From positions 1 to 64,000 of the forward strand of contig JANYCT010000072.1 in NCBI GenBank assembly GCA_025360105.1: 64,000 nt of DNA, written 5' to 3'. Both the position numbers and the translations under genes were made by a program. Below are positions 45,195 to 53,589 of this stretch, piece by piece (the first letter of the stretch is position 1; each line of letters opens with the position of its first letter). The stretch comes from Actinomycetes bacterium (GTDB lineage: Bacteria; Actinomycetota; Acidimicrobiia; Acidimicrobiales; Ilumatobacteraceae). Under the pieces are notes generated by a model. That model did no database searches. It was not told the DNA's origin and was given only the letters and a program-made list of their open reading frames with translations.

Positions 45195-45212
45195 GGGGGC
45201 CGGTCGGCCCCC
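45195..45212. terminator. GC-rich hairpin between convergent genes
   Basis: GGGGGCCG and CGGCCCCC form a perfect 8-bp stem with a 2-nt GT centre, in the 35-bp gap between the convergent radical SAM and DUF2064 genes. No T-run follows on either strand, so it may act as a bidirectional block or with Rho. Confidence 0.5.
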
Positions 45213-45216
45213 ATCG

Positions 45217-45849
45217 TCACAAGGAATCAATCACCTCTCGGGCCACGGCCACAAGTTGCCCGGGGCCGCCCGAAGCTGCGACCGCGACCAGATCATCGAA
45301 CGTGTCGAGGTCGCGCGTGATCGGCAACATTCGCACCGAACGCCCCAAGCCATGGAGGCGACGCAGCTGACTCAGCCCGGTGTGCGAACAGCTCATTGGC
45401 ACCCCGTCGAACGCAGCGCGACCCAGTCGGACGCTTGCGGCCGACAGACCGATCATCCAATAGCCGCCGTCGGTGGCGAGACCGATCACATCGAGGCCTC
45501 GACTGACCGCGTCGATACCGGTGGCGAGAGCACCGGCGACTGCCGGCGTCTCCATCCCAACGATTACCCCAGGACCGAGATCAGCGAACCCGTGACACAA
45601 GCGCTCGGCGAGCCCATCGCCACGCTGGTGCACGACCTCGAAGTCGGCCGGCATCCATGTCTGCGGTGCGCCGTCGATGAGCAACACCTTTCGGGTACCG
45701 GTTGCCCGGGCAACCGACGCAACGACGTCAAACGTGTCCGAGAGCGCGGCAGCTGCAATTCGGGCGGCTTGCTTGTCACTACACGGCGGGCACAACCGCG
45801 TCTTCACCAATCCGGCCACCGGCGCCTTGGCGATGATGGTGACGTGCAT
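45217..45849 (-). CDS. DUF2064/TIGR04282-type glycosyltransferase
   Basis: The 210-aa protein starts VTIIAKAPVAGLVKTRLCPP, the signature of the DUF2064 nucleotidyl/glycosyltransferase group (TIGR04282). A later segment, VIGLATDGGYWMIGLS, is the conserved metal-nucleotide region. Family members occur with radical SAM genes and GT2 genes, as here. It lies 3 bp after the GT2 gene and presumably transfers or activates a sugar in the same pathway. Confidence 0.85.
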   Translation of the reverse strand: MHVTIIAKAPVAGLVKTRLCPPCSDKQAARIAAAALSDTFDVVASVARATGTRKVLLIDGAPQTWMPADFEVVHQRGDGLAERLCHGFADLGPGVIVGMETPAVAGALATGIDAVSRGLDVIGLATDGGYWMIGLSAASVRLGRAAFDGVPMSCSHTGLSQLRRLHGLGRSVRMLPITRDLDTFDDLVAVAASGGPGQLVAVAREVIDSL

Positions 45850-45852
45850 CGG

Positions 45853-46509
45853 TCAGACCTTGTCGAGATCGCGCAACAGTCGGCCCATGTCGTCGATGGC
45901 ACGCATCGTGCCACGGAAGGTGCCGGTGACTTTCGATCGCCCGGCCCGCTCGGCATACTCGACGGGTACGTTACGAATTCGCCACCGCGCGCTGCGTGCG
46001 CGCAGGACCATCTCGAGCGGCCACCCCGATCTGCGGTCGCGCAGATCGAGTTCCAGCAGCGGAACACGACGAACTGCACGCATCGGGCCAATATCGGTCA
46101 GCCGCAGACCCGTACGTCGACGCACATCGATAGCCAGCACCTTGTTCGCGACGCGTGCGTGCACGGGCCACGCACCTCTCGCCGCAATGCGTGCCCCGAT
46201 CACCAGATCAGCCTCGCTGCGTTCGAGGTAGCCCACCAACAATGGCAGCGCCACAGGATCGAGCGACGCGTCGCAGTCCATGAAACACACGATGTCGTCG
46301 GTTGCCGCCGTAAGCCCAGCGAAGCATGCCGAGCCGAAGCCCCGCACCGACTCGGACACCACCATTGCGCCGGCATTGCGAGCGATCGCAGCGGTGCGAT
46401 CGGTGGATCCGTTGTCGACCACGATGGGACGAAACCCGGCGGGCATCCGCTGCAACACCCACTCGATGGCCGCCTCTTCATCGAGGGCGGGAAGTATCAC
46501 ATCAGGCAT
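45853..46509 (-). CDS. Glycosyltransferase family 2 protein
   Basis: The 218-aa protein shows GT-A fold motifs: DVILPALDEEAAIEWVL, VVDNGSTDRTAAIA, and the metal-binding MDCDASLDP. The C-terminal region VPVEYAERAGRSKVTGTFRG is typical of dolichol/polyprenyl-phosphate mannose or glucose synthases. No membrane anchor is present. It heads a two-gene unit with the DUF2064 gene and is divergent from the epimerase gene. Confidence 0.85.
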   Translation of the reverse strand: MPDVILPALDEEAAIEWVLQRMPAGFRPIVVDNGSTDRTAAIARNAGAMVVSESVRGFGSACFAGLTAATDDIVCFMDCDASLDPVALPLLVGYLERSEADLVIGARIAARGAWPVHARVANKVLAIDVRRRTGLRLTDIGPMRAVRRVPLLELDLRDRRSGWPLEMVLRARSARWRIRNVPVEYAERAGRSKVTGTFRGTMRAIDDMGRLLRDLDKV

Positions 46510-46543
46510 CAGGCATCACCATGGGGATGAGGAGGGCAGGATC

Positions 46544-47617
46544 GTGAAGGTACTCGTCACGGGCGGTGCGGGTTTCATTGGTTCGCATATTGTCGACGAA
46601 CTCGTCACGACCGGACACGACGTGGTGGTCATCGACGATCTCGATCCCGCCGCACACTCCGGGCTTCCGCAAGGGTTGTCGTCGGATGCCAGCTACGTGT
46701 GGGGCGACGTTCGCGACGCTCAGGTGTTGACCGACGCACTCGTGGGGGTCGACGCTGTGTGTCATCAGGCCGCCAAAGTGGGCCTCGGCGTCGACTTCGC
46801 CGACGTGAGTGAGTACGTCAGCAGAAACTGTGGTGGCACTGCGAGCATGTTGCGGGCCTTGCATGACGTTTCGTTCGCTGGCCGAATCGTGCTGGCATCG
46901 AGCATGGTCGTTTACGGCGAGGGGCGGTATCGCTGCCCCGAACATGGCGTGGTTCGGCCCGGCGCTCGGCGACTCGACGATCTCGACGCGGGACGCTTCG
47001 AGCCACCGTGTCCCACCTGTGGCGGACCACTCGACAGCGAGTCGGTTCCCGAAGACCACTGGCTGATCCCGCGCAACGTGTACGCGACCACCAAGCTCAC
47101 GCAGGAGGGGCTGTGCGAAGCGTACGAACGCGAGCATCCAGGTTGCTCGGTCACATCGTTGCGCTATCACAACGTGTACGGCCCGCGGATGCCGCGCGAC
47201 ACCCCGTACGCAGGGGTCGCCAGCCTGTTCCGCAGCGCGTACGAGCGCGGTGATGCACCACGTGTCTTCGAAGATGGTGGCCAACGGCGTGACTTCGTGC
47301 ACGTTCGTGACATCGCCGCGGCGAACGTACTCGCGCTCACCAACGAGGCTCCGGCTTCGGGTGCATTGAACATCTGCTCGGGCGTCGCTCATACGATCCT
47401 CGAGATGGCCGAGGCACTCCGCCCCGATGGCGCGCCTGCCCCACAGGTAGTCGGCGGCTATCGACTCGGCGATATTCGCCACGTGCACGCCAGCCCCGAA
47501 CGTGCCGAGAAGGTGCTCGGCTTCCGCGCCGAGATCGGATTCGAGCAGGGCATGACCGAGTTCAAAACAGCGGCCTTGCGTGCGACAGTCGGTCCGCTTC
47601 CGCATACCCTGCGCTGA
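46544..47617 (+). CDS. NAD-dependent sugar epimerase/dehydratase with zinc-knuckle insert
   Basis: The 357-aa extended SDR begins KVLVTGGAGFIGSHIVDEL and has the YxxxK pair in VYATTKLTQE. An insertion after the active-site strand contains YRCPEHG and, about 29 residues later, CPTCGGPL, a likely Zn knuckle. That insert is characteristic of a dTDP-rhamnose 4-epimerase-like group. GGAGG lies 8 nt before the GTG start. It probably provides a nucleotide sugar for the adjacent transferases. Confidence 0.85.
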   Translation: MKVLVTGGAGFIGSHIVDELVTTGHDVVVIDDLDPAAHSGLPQGLSSDASYVWGDVRDAQVLTDALVGVDAVCHQAAKVGLGVDFADVSEYVSRNCGGTASMLRALHDVSFAGRIVLASSMVVYGEGRYRCPEHGVVRPGARRLDDLDAGRFEPPCPTCGGPLDSESVPEDHWLIPRNVYATTKLTQEGLCEAYEREHPGCSVTSLRYHNVYGPRMPRDTPYAGVASLFRSAYERGDAPRVFEDGGQRRDFVHVRDIAAANVLALTNEAPASGALNICSGVAHTILEMAEALRPDGAPAPQVVGGYRLGDIRHVHASPERAEKVLGFRAEIGFEQGMTEFKTAALRATVGPLPHTLR

Positions 47618-47634
47618 GATCCCAACGAATTCGA

Positions 47635-48966
47635 TCACCACTTCGAGACCAACGCGGCTTGCAAGACAATGGCGCACGAGGCCTGAACAGCTACCCAGCC
47701 TGTGCCCCATCGCCGACTCGTTCTACTCATCAGGCCCGCACCTGCGATCGCAATCCAGGGGTAAAAGAGCAGCCAGATGCGTTCGACTTCGGCCTTGGTG
47801 TATTGCGAGAAGTGCGACACGAGCAGCGCCGCGATCGCAGCTCCGACGAGGAGCCACATCCGCTTCGAGCGGAGAACGGTGAGACCGGCCAACGTTGCCG
47901 GTCCGATCGCGAACAGTGCCGCGCCGAGGTTGCCAACGGCAAAGTACGACCACACCCTGAACTGAGCCGAACCATCGAGATACTCGCCTCTGGTGCGCGA
48001 GACACCATCGAACCACCAAAAGCCGGCGACCCAGAACCCGCCCACCACGGCTGCTGCTGCGGCAACCGCCGCGGCAGCGGTGCGCAGCGCGCCATGCTCA
48101 CGCCTGATCAAGGCTGCGACCACGAGTACGACCGGAATGATCACTAACACCGCGCCGAGATAGGTGAGATAAAGCAGAGAGCCGAGCAGCGCGCCGCTGA
48201 ACAGTCCGAGTATGACGCTTGTCCATCCGGTGCGGCGGAGTCCCTCTGCTGCCGCAGCGATACCCAACGCGCCGACCGCTGTATAGACGGCATCTGCCGA
48301 CGTGACCATCCAGATCGCGTATGGCGCGACGATGAGGAACGGTGCGCATCGGCGCATCCACTCATCGCCGGCAGTTGCGCGTACAGCCACGAGCACTGCT
48401 GCCGCAAGCACGCCTGTTGCGACGACCGACAACATCGCCACCGGCCACGCCCCGTGCAGTCCAACGGCATCGAGGAACTTCAGCACCAACACGAATCCGG
48501 GCGGGTGACCGCGTACATGCACGGAGTACATATCGATGCGGTCGACGAAGGTTCGCACGAACTCACCGGCCGGCGGGGCGATCTTCAGGTTGGCGAGATA
48601 CTCGGTCTCGTGGCGGGCGCCGTAGAGCACGCCATCGACACCGTCGGTGAGGGCCAAGGTCGTTGCGAAGAGCGTCGCTCCGAGTGCGGAAGCGAGCATG
48701 ACCCATCGCAACCGCACCGTGAACCACCAGCCGCGCCAACATCCAACCGACACCAGCGCGGCGATCACCCCCGCGGCGACCAGACCCCAACCGAATCGCC
48801 AGTCCCATCCGTCGCTGAAGCTACGCCCCACCAGGGGAGCCGCACCGAGTTTCACTGCCGGTTGCCGGCGCTGGAGCATGCGTCCGCGATCGACGCTCCA
48901 CCAGATCACCACTGCCGCGCCGACCCATGGCACGATCAGTCCAACCCAGCGAGCAACTCGCTTCAT
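47635..48966 (-). CDS. Polytopic membrane protein, GT-C glycosyltransferase-like
   Basis: The 443-aa protein has about eleven hydrophobic helices. Its first outer loop carries acidic residues (LTDGVDGVLYGARHETEYLAN) and a VHVRGHPPGFVL block, as in GT-C/ArnT-like polyprenyl-sugar transferases. I cannot assign a substrate. It overlaps the DoxX-like gene by 4 bp and converges with the epimerase, so it is likely part of the surface-glycan cluster. Confidence 0.65.
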   Translation of the reverse strand: MKRVARWVGLIVPWVGAAVVIWWSVDRGRMLQRRQPAVKLGAAPLVGRSFSDGWDWRFGWGLVAAGVIAALVSVGCWRGWWFTVRLRWVMLASALGATLFATTLALTDGVDGVLYGARHETEYLANLKIAPPAGEFVRTFVDRIDMYSVHVRGHPPGFVLVLKFLDAVGLHGAWPVAMLSVVATGVLAAAVLVAVRATAGDEWMRRCAPFLIVAPYAIWMVTSADAVYTAVGALGIAAAAEGLRRTGWTSVILGLFSGALLGSLLYLTYLGAVLVIIPVVLVVAALIRREHGALRTAAAAVAAAAAVVGGFWVAGFWWFDGVSRTRGEYLDGSAQFRVWSYFAVGNLGAALFAIGPATLAGLTVLRSKRMWLLVGAAIAALLVSHFSQYTKAEVERIWLLFYPWIAIAGAGLMSRTSRRWGTGWVAVQASCAIVLQAALVSKW

Positions 48967-49895
48967 TCGGCGGCGGTCGGCTCTTCGATCGAGAATGCAC
49001 GCCGCGCGAACAGTGCACCGGCCAGCGCAATGCCACCCCAGACTGCAGCGTTCGAGCCAGTCGCCACCTTCTGAACCACGCCGTCATCGCGCACGTAGTC
49101 GAAGGTGTTGCTGGCGAACACTACGAGGGCGATCACGCCGAAGCCGGCGACGCCAAGCCACGCGGCGACGGCCCGACGGGCACCAACGATGAGCAGCACC
49201 GCGAACAGAATCGTCAGGATCGCCCAGAGCGGATTGAACCAGAGGAACTTAAGCTCCCACCGGCGCACGAGCTTTCCGTCCTTCATGAAGCCAGCATCGC
49301 TACCGAGCAGCGCTGCTTTCTTGCCGGCGAAGTCGATGGAACGCGCCACGAACAGTCCGAGCACACCCACCGCCAGGGCAACAATTCCAATCGAGCGAAG
49401 CGCCCGATTCGACCGTTCACGCGCCCCGGCAAGAACACCGTCGACGCCCAGATACTCTCCCGCTGCGACCGCCCAGAGCAGCAGGTGGAGACCGATCATC
49501 ATCAGATACGACCACGACCACTCGTCGCCCTTGGGGTAATAAATCACCGCAAGTCCGATAGGTATCGCCTGAGCGGCCCCGATGAGGGCCACGACGCGGG
49601 TTCGGTAGCCGATCAACAAGAGTCCGGCCAGTGCAGTCTCGATGATGAGCGTGAACCAACCGAACAGCGCGAAATGGGGAATCACCATTTCGCGCAGCGC
49701 CCACCGATAGGGCGCAAAAGGCGCATTCGTGGCACCGGAGGCGATGTACTTGTACAGACCGCCACCCGTCGACTTGCCGAAATCGGTGGGCACCTTCCAG
49801 TGGATGTTGGCGAGCCACAGCAGCCCGGCAAGAATACGCACACCGCCGATCGTGTAGCCACGTGCCCGTTCGCTCACCGCAGACCTGTCCAACAT
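48963..49895 (-). CDS. DoxX/DoxD-like membrane protein
   Basis: The 310-aa protein has an initial VRILAGLLWLANIHWKVP helix followed by a loop with FGKSTGGGLYKYI, then about six more helices. This resembles the DoxX/TQO-small-subunit family, linked to thiosulfate-quinone or thiol oxidation at the membrane. Start ATG 49895 is chosen because upstream codons in the frame read as noise. It is the first gene of a pair with the GT-C-like gene (4-bp overlap). Confidence 0.7.
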   Translation of the reverse strand: MLDRSAVSERARGYTIGGVRILAGLLWLANIHWKVPTDFGKSTGGGLYKYIASGATNAPFAPYRWALREMVIPHFALFGWFTLIIETALAGLLLIGYRTRVVALIGAAQAIPIGLAVIYYPKGDEWSWSYLMMIGLHLLLWAVAAGEYLGVDGVLAGARERSNRALRSIGIVALAVGVLGLFVARSIDFAGKKAALLGSDAGFMKDGKLVRRWELKFLWFNPLWAILTILFAVLLIVGARRAVAAWLGVAGFGVIALVVFASNTFDYVRDDGVVQKVATGSNAAVWGGIALAGALFARRAFSIEEPTAAE

Positions 49896-49982
49896 CGTCA
49901 CAGCTTGCCAGACAAACGAGGCGGCTCTGACGAGTTTCGAAAATGTTGAGATCGGTCGGTCGTGATGATGCGTGTTGGGTTC

Positions 49983-49988
49983 TACGCT
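49983..49988 (+). promoter_or_regulatory. Putative -10 box of the rhodanese gene
   Basis: TACGCT fits TANNNT and ends 8 nt before the first of two in-frame ATGs, so the mRNA would have almost no 5' leader. Confidence 0.4.
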
Positions 49989-49996
49989 CCATCGCG

Positions 49997-50872
49997 ATGG
50001 GAGACAGCACAAGCGCAATGGGAGACAGCACCGGGTCACGTAGTGCCGCCGCGGAGCAGCTCGAGTTGCTCGAACCCCACGCGGTGTTGCAGGTTGGCAC
50101 GCAACCGTGGTTGATCGCCGCAGAGCTTGCATCCGGCGATCGACGAGTCGTCGCCGTCGAATGCAACCGACCCCCCAGACGTGAGCACCAGATTTCATCG
50201 ATCGAATTCGTGCGGGCGCCGCCCCAGGCGATTCAGCTGGATCGACGTTTCGATCTCGTGATCGTCGGCGATCTCGCTGAGCACAACGAGGCCGACACTC
50301 GCGCTGTCCTGCACGCGAGCGTCCAACATTGCGCGCCGGGGGGTCACATCGCCCTCCTCTGGGAACACGTGCACCCGGCGGAGCAGGTGCAGGGGTTCGG
50401 GCTTGAGTTGCTCGACGACCACGTATTCGATAGCGGCGGCATGTCAATTCTGCGGCGACCCACTCGATTCACTGTTCATGATCTGGTCTTCGAGGCACGC
50501 GCAACGATCTCGCGGATTTCACCGGACGAACTGTTCCGGCAGCTCAGGTCACAACAACCACCGTTGGTGCTCGACACGCGCACTCACACCGACCGAAGCC
50601 GTTTCGGAGTCATCGAGCCGTCGGTGCATGTGCCGCGCACCGTGTTGGAGTGGCACCTCGATCCCGCGAATGGCTACCTGCATCCCAGCGTGACCTCGTT
50701 CGATGAGCCGATCGTCGTCGTGTGCAACGGCGGATACAGCTCATCGCTGGCTGCCGCCAACCTGGTCCGCCTCGGATTCACAACCGTGGCCGATCTCATC
50801 GGTGGGCAGGCCGCGTGGATACAGGCCGGTCTACCTGTCGGTCGGCCCGACCACTCACATCTCGACTACTGA
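49997..50872 (+). CDS. Methyltransferase-like/rhodanese two-domain protein
   Basis: The 291-aa protein has an N-terminal Rossmann-like half without a clear SAM motif (LQVGTQPWLIAAELASGDRR, DLVIVGDLAEHNEAD, GGHIALLWEH) and a C-terminal rhodanese domain with LVLDTRTHTDRSRFG and active-site Cys in VVCNGGYSSSLAA. Rhodaneses move sulfane sulfur. The start is duplicated: ATGGGAGACAGCAC occurs at 49997 and again 21 nt later, giving MGDSTSAMGDSTGS. Its 3' end overlaps the convergent MTA phosphorylase gene by 18 bp. Confidence 0.75.
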   Translation: MGDSTSAMGDSTGSRSAAAEQLELLEPHAVLQVGTQPWLIAAELASGDRRVVAVECNRPPRREHQISSIEFVRAPPQAIQLDRRFDLVIVGDLAEHNEADTRAVLHASVQHCAPGGHIALLWEHVHPAEQVQGFGLELLDDHVFDSGGMSILRRPTRFTVHDLVFEARATISRISPDELFRQLRSQQPPLVLDTRTHTDRSRFGVIEPSVHVPRTVLEWHLDPANGYLHPSVTSFDEPIVVVCNGGYSSSLAAANLVRLGFTTVADLIGGQAAWIQAGLPVGRPDHSHLDY

Positions 50873-51703
50873 TCGAGCGAGGTCGGCATATGAGTATTCG
50901 ATCGCGCTCGTGATCAGTCGTTGAATGTTCGCCACGTTGGAACGCATGATCGCAAAGACGGCATCCATCGTCACAGGCGCATGACCATCGACACCGGCGT
51001 CGTAGTCGGTCACCAACGCAACCGACGCATAACGAATGCCGAGCTCCGCGGCGAGCACTGCTTCTGGGTATCCCGTCATGTTGACCACATGCCACCCCAT
51101 CGAGCGGAACCAGGAACTCTCGGCCCGTGTCGAAAACCGCGGCCCGTTGATCACCACCATCGTGGCTCCATCCGCGATGTCGAGCCCAACACGGTGGCCG
51201 GCAGCCAAAAGGGCGGAACGAAGTCCGGCGTCGTACGGGTCGGCGAAACTCTGGTGATGCACGGGCCCATTCGATCCAGGCTCGGGCGACGGACCACCGA
51301 CATCGTGAAAGGTATCGGCCCTACCCCACGTTCGATCGACCAGTTGATCGATCACCACGAGTTGGCCCGGATGAATATCCGGTTGGAGTGACCCGACCGA
51401 ACACGGAGCGATGATCGACCGAACGCCGATCTCCTTCATTGCCCAGACATTGGCGCGGTAGGGAACCCGATGCGCAGCAAAGCCATGCTCGCGCCCGTGA
51501 CGGGCCATGAACGCGACCGAGTGCCCGCCAATCGTGCCGATGCTCAGCGGCGCCGACGTACCGCCATAGGGCGTCTCGATCTTGACGTCGCTGGCGTTGT
51601 CGAGAAATTCGTAGAAACCGGAGCCGCCGAAGACTCCGACAGCGACATCGTTTGGGTGTTGGGGCGCCTGATTCGGGGCGGGCTGGGTCTGTTCGGGGAT
51701 CAC
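50855..51703 (-). CDS. S-methyl-5'-thioadenosine/purine nucleoside phosphorylase
   Basis: The 282-aa enzyme shows the MTAP signature GVFGGSGFYEFLD, RHGREHGFAAHRVPYRAN with the phosphate-binding His, and the base-binding region MTGYPEAVLAAELGI. It cleaves MTA (or a purine nucleoside) to adenine and 5-methylthioribose-1-phosphate. Start is a GTG, and a 20-residue extension precedes the first strand. Its stop lies inside the rhodanese gene on the other strand. The sulfur-salvage theme of both proteins may be coincidental. Confidence 0.88.
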   Translation of the reverse strand: MIPEQTQPAPNQAPQHPNDVAVGVFGGSGFYEFLDNASDVKIETPYGGTSAPLSIGTIGGHSVAFMARHGREHGFAAHRVPYRANVWAMKEIGVRSIIAPCSVGSLQPDIHPGQLVVIDQLVDRTWGRADTFHDVGGPSPEPGSNGPVHHQSFADPYDAGLRSALLAAGHRVGLDIADGATMVVINGPRFSTRAESSWFRSMGWHVVNMTGYPEAVLAAELGIRYASVALVTDYDAGVDGHAPVTMDAVFAIMRSNVANIQRLITSAIEYSYADLARSVVEM

Positions 51704-51824
51704 ACTCGATGTCTAGCGGTTCGCGGCGAACGGCGCCACGCCCAATGGCAACGTCGCCTCGCCGGAGACCGTGGACGACGCTCAGGTTGGCTGGAACGCG
51801 AGCAGGATGGTCCCCGAACGGTGA

Positions 51825-52910
51825 TCACACCCAAGGGGAATCTGAACGGTCCGCGTCTGAGTGTGGACGTTTTGCTGCCCACCGGCACGGCTCGCCCGGA
51901 CGGGGGCGGCGGGTTCGGGGCCTGCAGGTCGAGCGACGGATGTCGAGAGCGACGGACCGCAGCGAACGCAGCCCGGCGCGCACGGTCCACCACGGGTGAC
52001 GCAGCATCGTGCGGGGTGACCGCACACCCTCGAAGGGATAGCGCAGTTGGCCCAACATCGTGGTCGGCATCGGCTCCGACACGCCGTAGCGAAGCGGGCG
52101 TTTGTTGCCGGGCATGTAGTACGTGCCGAAGACGATGTCCCACACCGGCAGGAACACCGAGTAGTTCGAGTTGATCGCCTCGGCCTCGTTGGCATGGTGC
52201 CAGTGGTGGAACTCGGGCGTGATCACCACACGATGAAGCGGCCGCCAACGCCAGCGCACGTTGGCGTGCAGGAACAACCCTGTGACGATCTGAACGGCGG
52301 CCAGCACTCCCGTGAACGCGGGGTCGAATCCGGCCGCGAGCAGGAACACCGCCGCGGGCGCCACGACCGCTCCGTCGAAGGGATGGCCACGGAAGCCACT
52401 CACCCAGTCGAGCTGTTCGGTCGAGTGGTGCACGGCATGGAAACGCCACAGCGCCGGCACCTCGTGTGACCAGCGGTGCGCCCAGTAGATCGACAGATCG
52501 AACAAGGCGATGCCGACGAACGGCAGCATGGTCGCGGGAATCATCCCGACGAGCGCACGGATAGCAAGGCCGGGTAACCACGCCAGGCTGGCGATGCCGA
52601 TCACGAGCCCGAACACCAGCGAGGCGATCCCGAACAAACCGGTCGCCAGCGCGTACCGAACGTCGAGCAGTGCCTGTGGCCGGCGGAGCGATTGACCACG
52701 GTGGCGGGGGAACAGCCTCTCGAACGGCACGACGAGCACGAAGAGCAGTGGCAGCACCACGAGGACTGTCTGGTCGATCGCCACCGAAGCAGCGACACCG
52801 CCCAACGCGGCGATACGCATCGCCCATGGCAGCCAGCGGCGAGATGGGCTCGACGGCACGCTGGGCGTGGCCGGCGGCACAACGGGTGGTGACGTGATCG
52901 AGGTGGTCAT
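51825..52910 (-). CDS. Sterol desaturase/fatty acid hydroxylase superfamily protein
   Basis: The 361-aa membrane protein has four or more helices and the di-iron histidine boxes HRWSHE, HAVHHS and HHWHH. Such enzymes hydroxylate or desaturate sterols, hopanoids or fatty acids using O2. The last 50 residues are Arg/Pro-rich and unlike the family, so the 3' end may have been altered by a frameshift. Start is ATG 52910, with an alternative ATG at 52916. It diverges from the sigma-factor operon around a nested palindrome. Confidence 0.8.
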   Translation of the reverse strand: MTTSITSPPVVPPATPSVPSSPSRRWLPWAMRIAALGGVAASVAIDQTVLVVLPLLFVLVVPFERLFPRHRGQSLRRPQALLDVRYALATGLFGIASLVFGLVIGIASLAWLPGLAIRALVGMIPATMLPFVGIALFDLSIYWAHRWSHEVPALWRFHAVHHSTEQLDWVSGFRGHPFDGAVVAPAAVFLLAAGFDPAFTGVLAAVQIVTGLFLHANVRWRWRPLHRVVITPEFHHWHHANEAEAINSNYSVFLPVWDIVFGTYYMPGNKRPLRYGVSEPMPTTMLGQLRYPFEGVRSPRTMLRHPWWTVRAGLRSLRSVALDIRRSTCRPRTRRPRPGEPCRWAAKRPHSDADRSDSPWV

Positions 52911-52934
52911 GCCCATCTGTCGGTCTGAACGCCG

Positions 52935-52988
52935 CGATCGGTTCACGCGGCGACTCAGAACTTTCTGGGCGCGCAGGTGAACCGATCG
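52935..52988. promoter_or_regulatory. 54-bp nested palindrome between desaturase and sigma-factor genes
   Basis: CGATCGGTTCAC (52935-52946) and GTGAACCGATCG (52977-52988) are perfect 12-bp arms. Inside, CAGAA-CT-TTCTG (52956-52967) is a second palindrome on exactly the same centre (52961.5). It fills the 106-bp divergent promoter region and ends 28 nt before the sigma-factor ATG. Confidence 0.6.
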
Positions 52989-53016
52989 AGCCGCTCGATA
53001 CGACAGGATTGAAGTG

Positions 53017-53589
53017 ATGGCCCGCAGAACACCGGCCGGCGAAGACAGCGCCGTTGATGATGGACGCGGAGAGGACCGCGCCCTGATGGCGCGTGTCGTC
53101 GGTGGCGACCGAGTTGCGCTCGAGTTGCTGTACCGGCGCCACGCAGGGTGGTTGACCGCGCGACTCCAGTCACGGTGCGCAGACCCAGACCTCACCGACA
53201 TTGCCGTGCAGGACACGTTCCTCGCCGTGTGGCGTTCACCGAGCTCGTACCGCAACGAGGGTGATGTCGGCGCGTGGCTGTGGAGCATCGGCATCCGCAA
53301 GCTGATCGACCAAATGCGCAAGCGTCGCCCGACTCCGATCGATCCTGCGATCATGGCGCTGCCCGACGTCGGCCCCGACGCGGCCGACAGCCTGTTCGCG
53401 AACGGGTCGTACGGCGAGCTCGGCATGAACCTGGTGCGGCTCACCCCAGAGCTGCGCGCGGTACTGATCGCCACAGCCATCGACGGGCTATCGACCAAGG
53501 AAGCCGCCCAACTCCTCGGGGTGCCCCAAGGCACCGTCAAGACTCGATTAATGCGCGCTCGCCACGCGATGCAGGAGGCACTGTCATGA
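53017..53589 (+). CDS. ECF-type RNA polymerase sigma factor
   Basis: The 190-aa protein has sigma region 2 (ALELLYRRHAGWLTARLQSR, DTFLAVWRSPSSYRNEGDV) and region 4 (LTPELRAVLIATAIDGLS, then STKEAAQLLGVPQGTVKTRL with the helix-turn-helix). An AGGA lies 8 nt before the ATG. No obvious anti-sigma factor with a zinc finger follows. Instead it overlaps a membrane protein gene by 4 bp. It may autoregulate through the upstream palindromic region, although ECF promoters are not palindromic. Confidence 0.85.
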   Translation: MARRTPAGEDSAVDDGRGEDRALMARVVGGDRVALELLYRRHAGWLTARLQSRCADPDLTDIAVQDTFLAVWRSPSSYRNEGDVGAWLWSIGIRKLIDQMRKRRPTPIDPAIMALPDVGPDAADSLFANGSYGELGMNLVRLTPELRAVLIATAIDGLSTKEAAQLLGVPQGTVKTRLMRARHAMQEALS

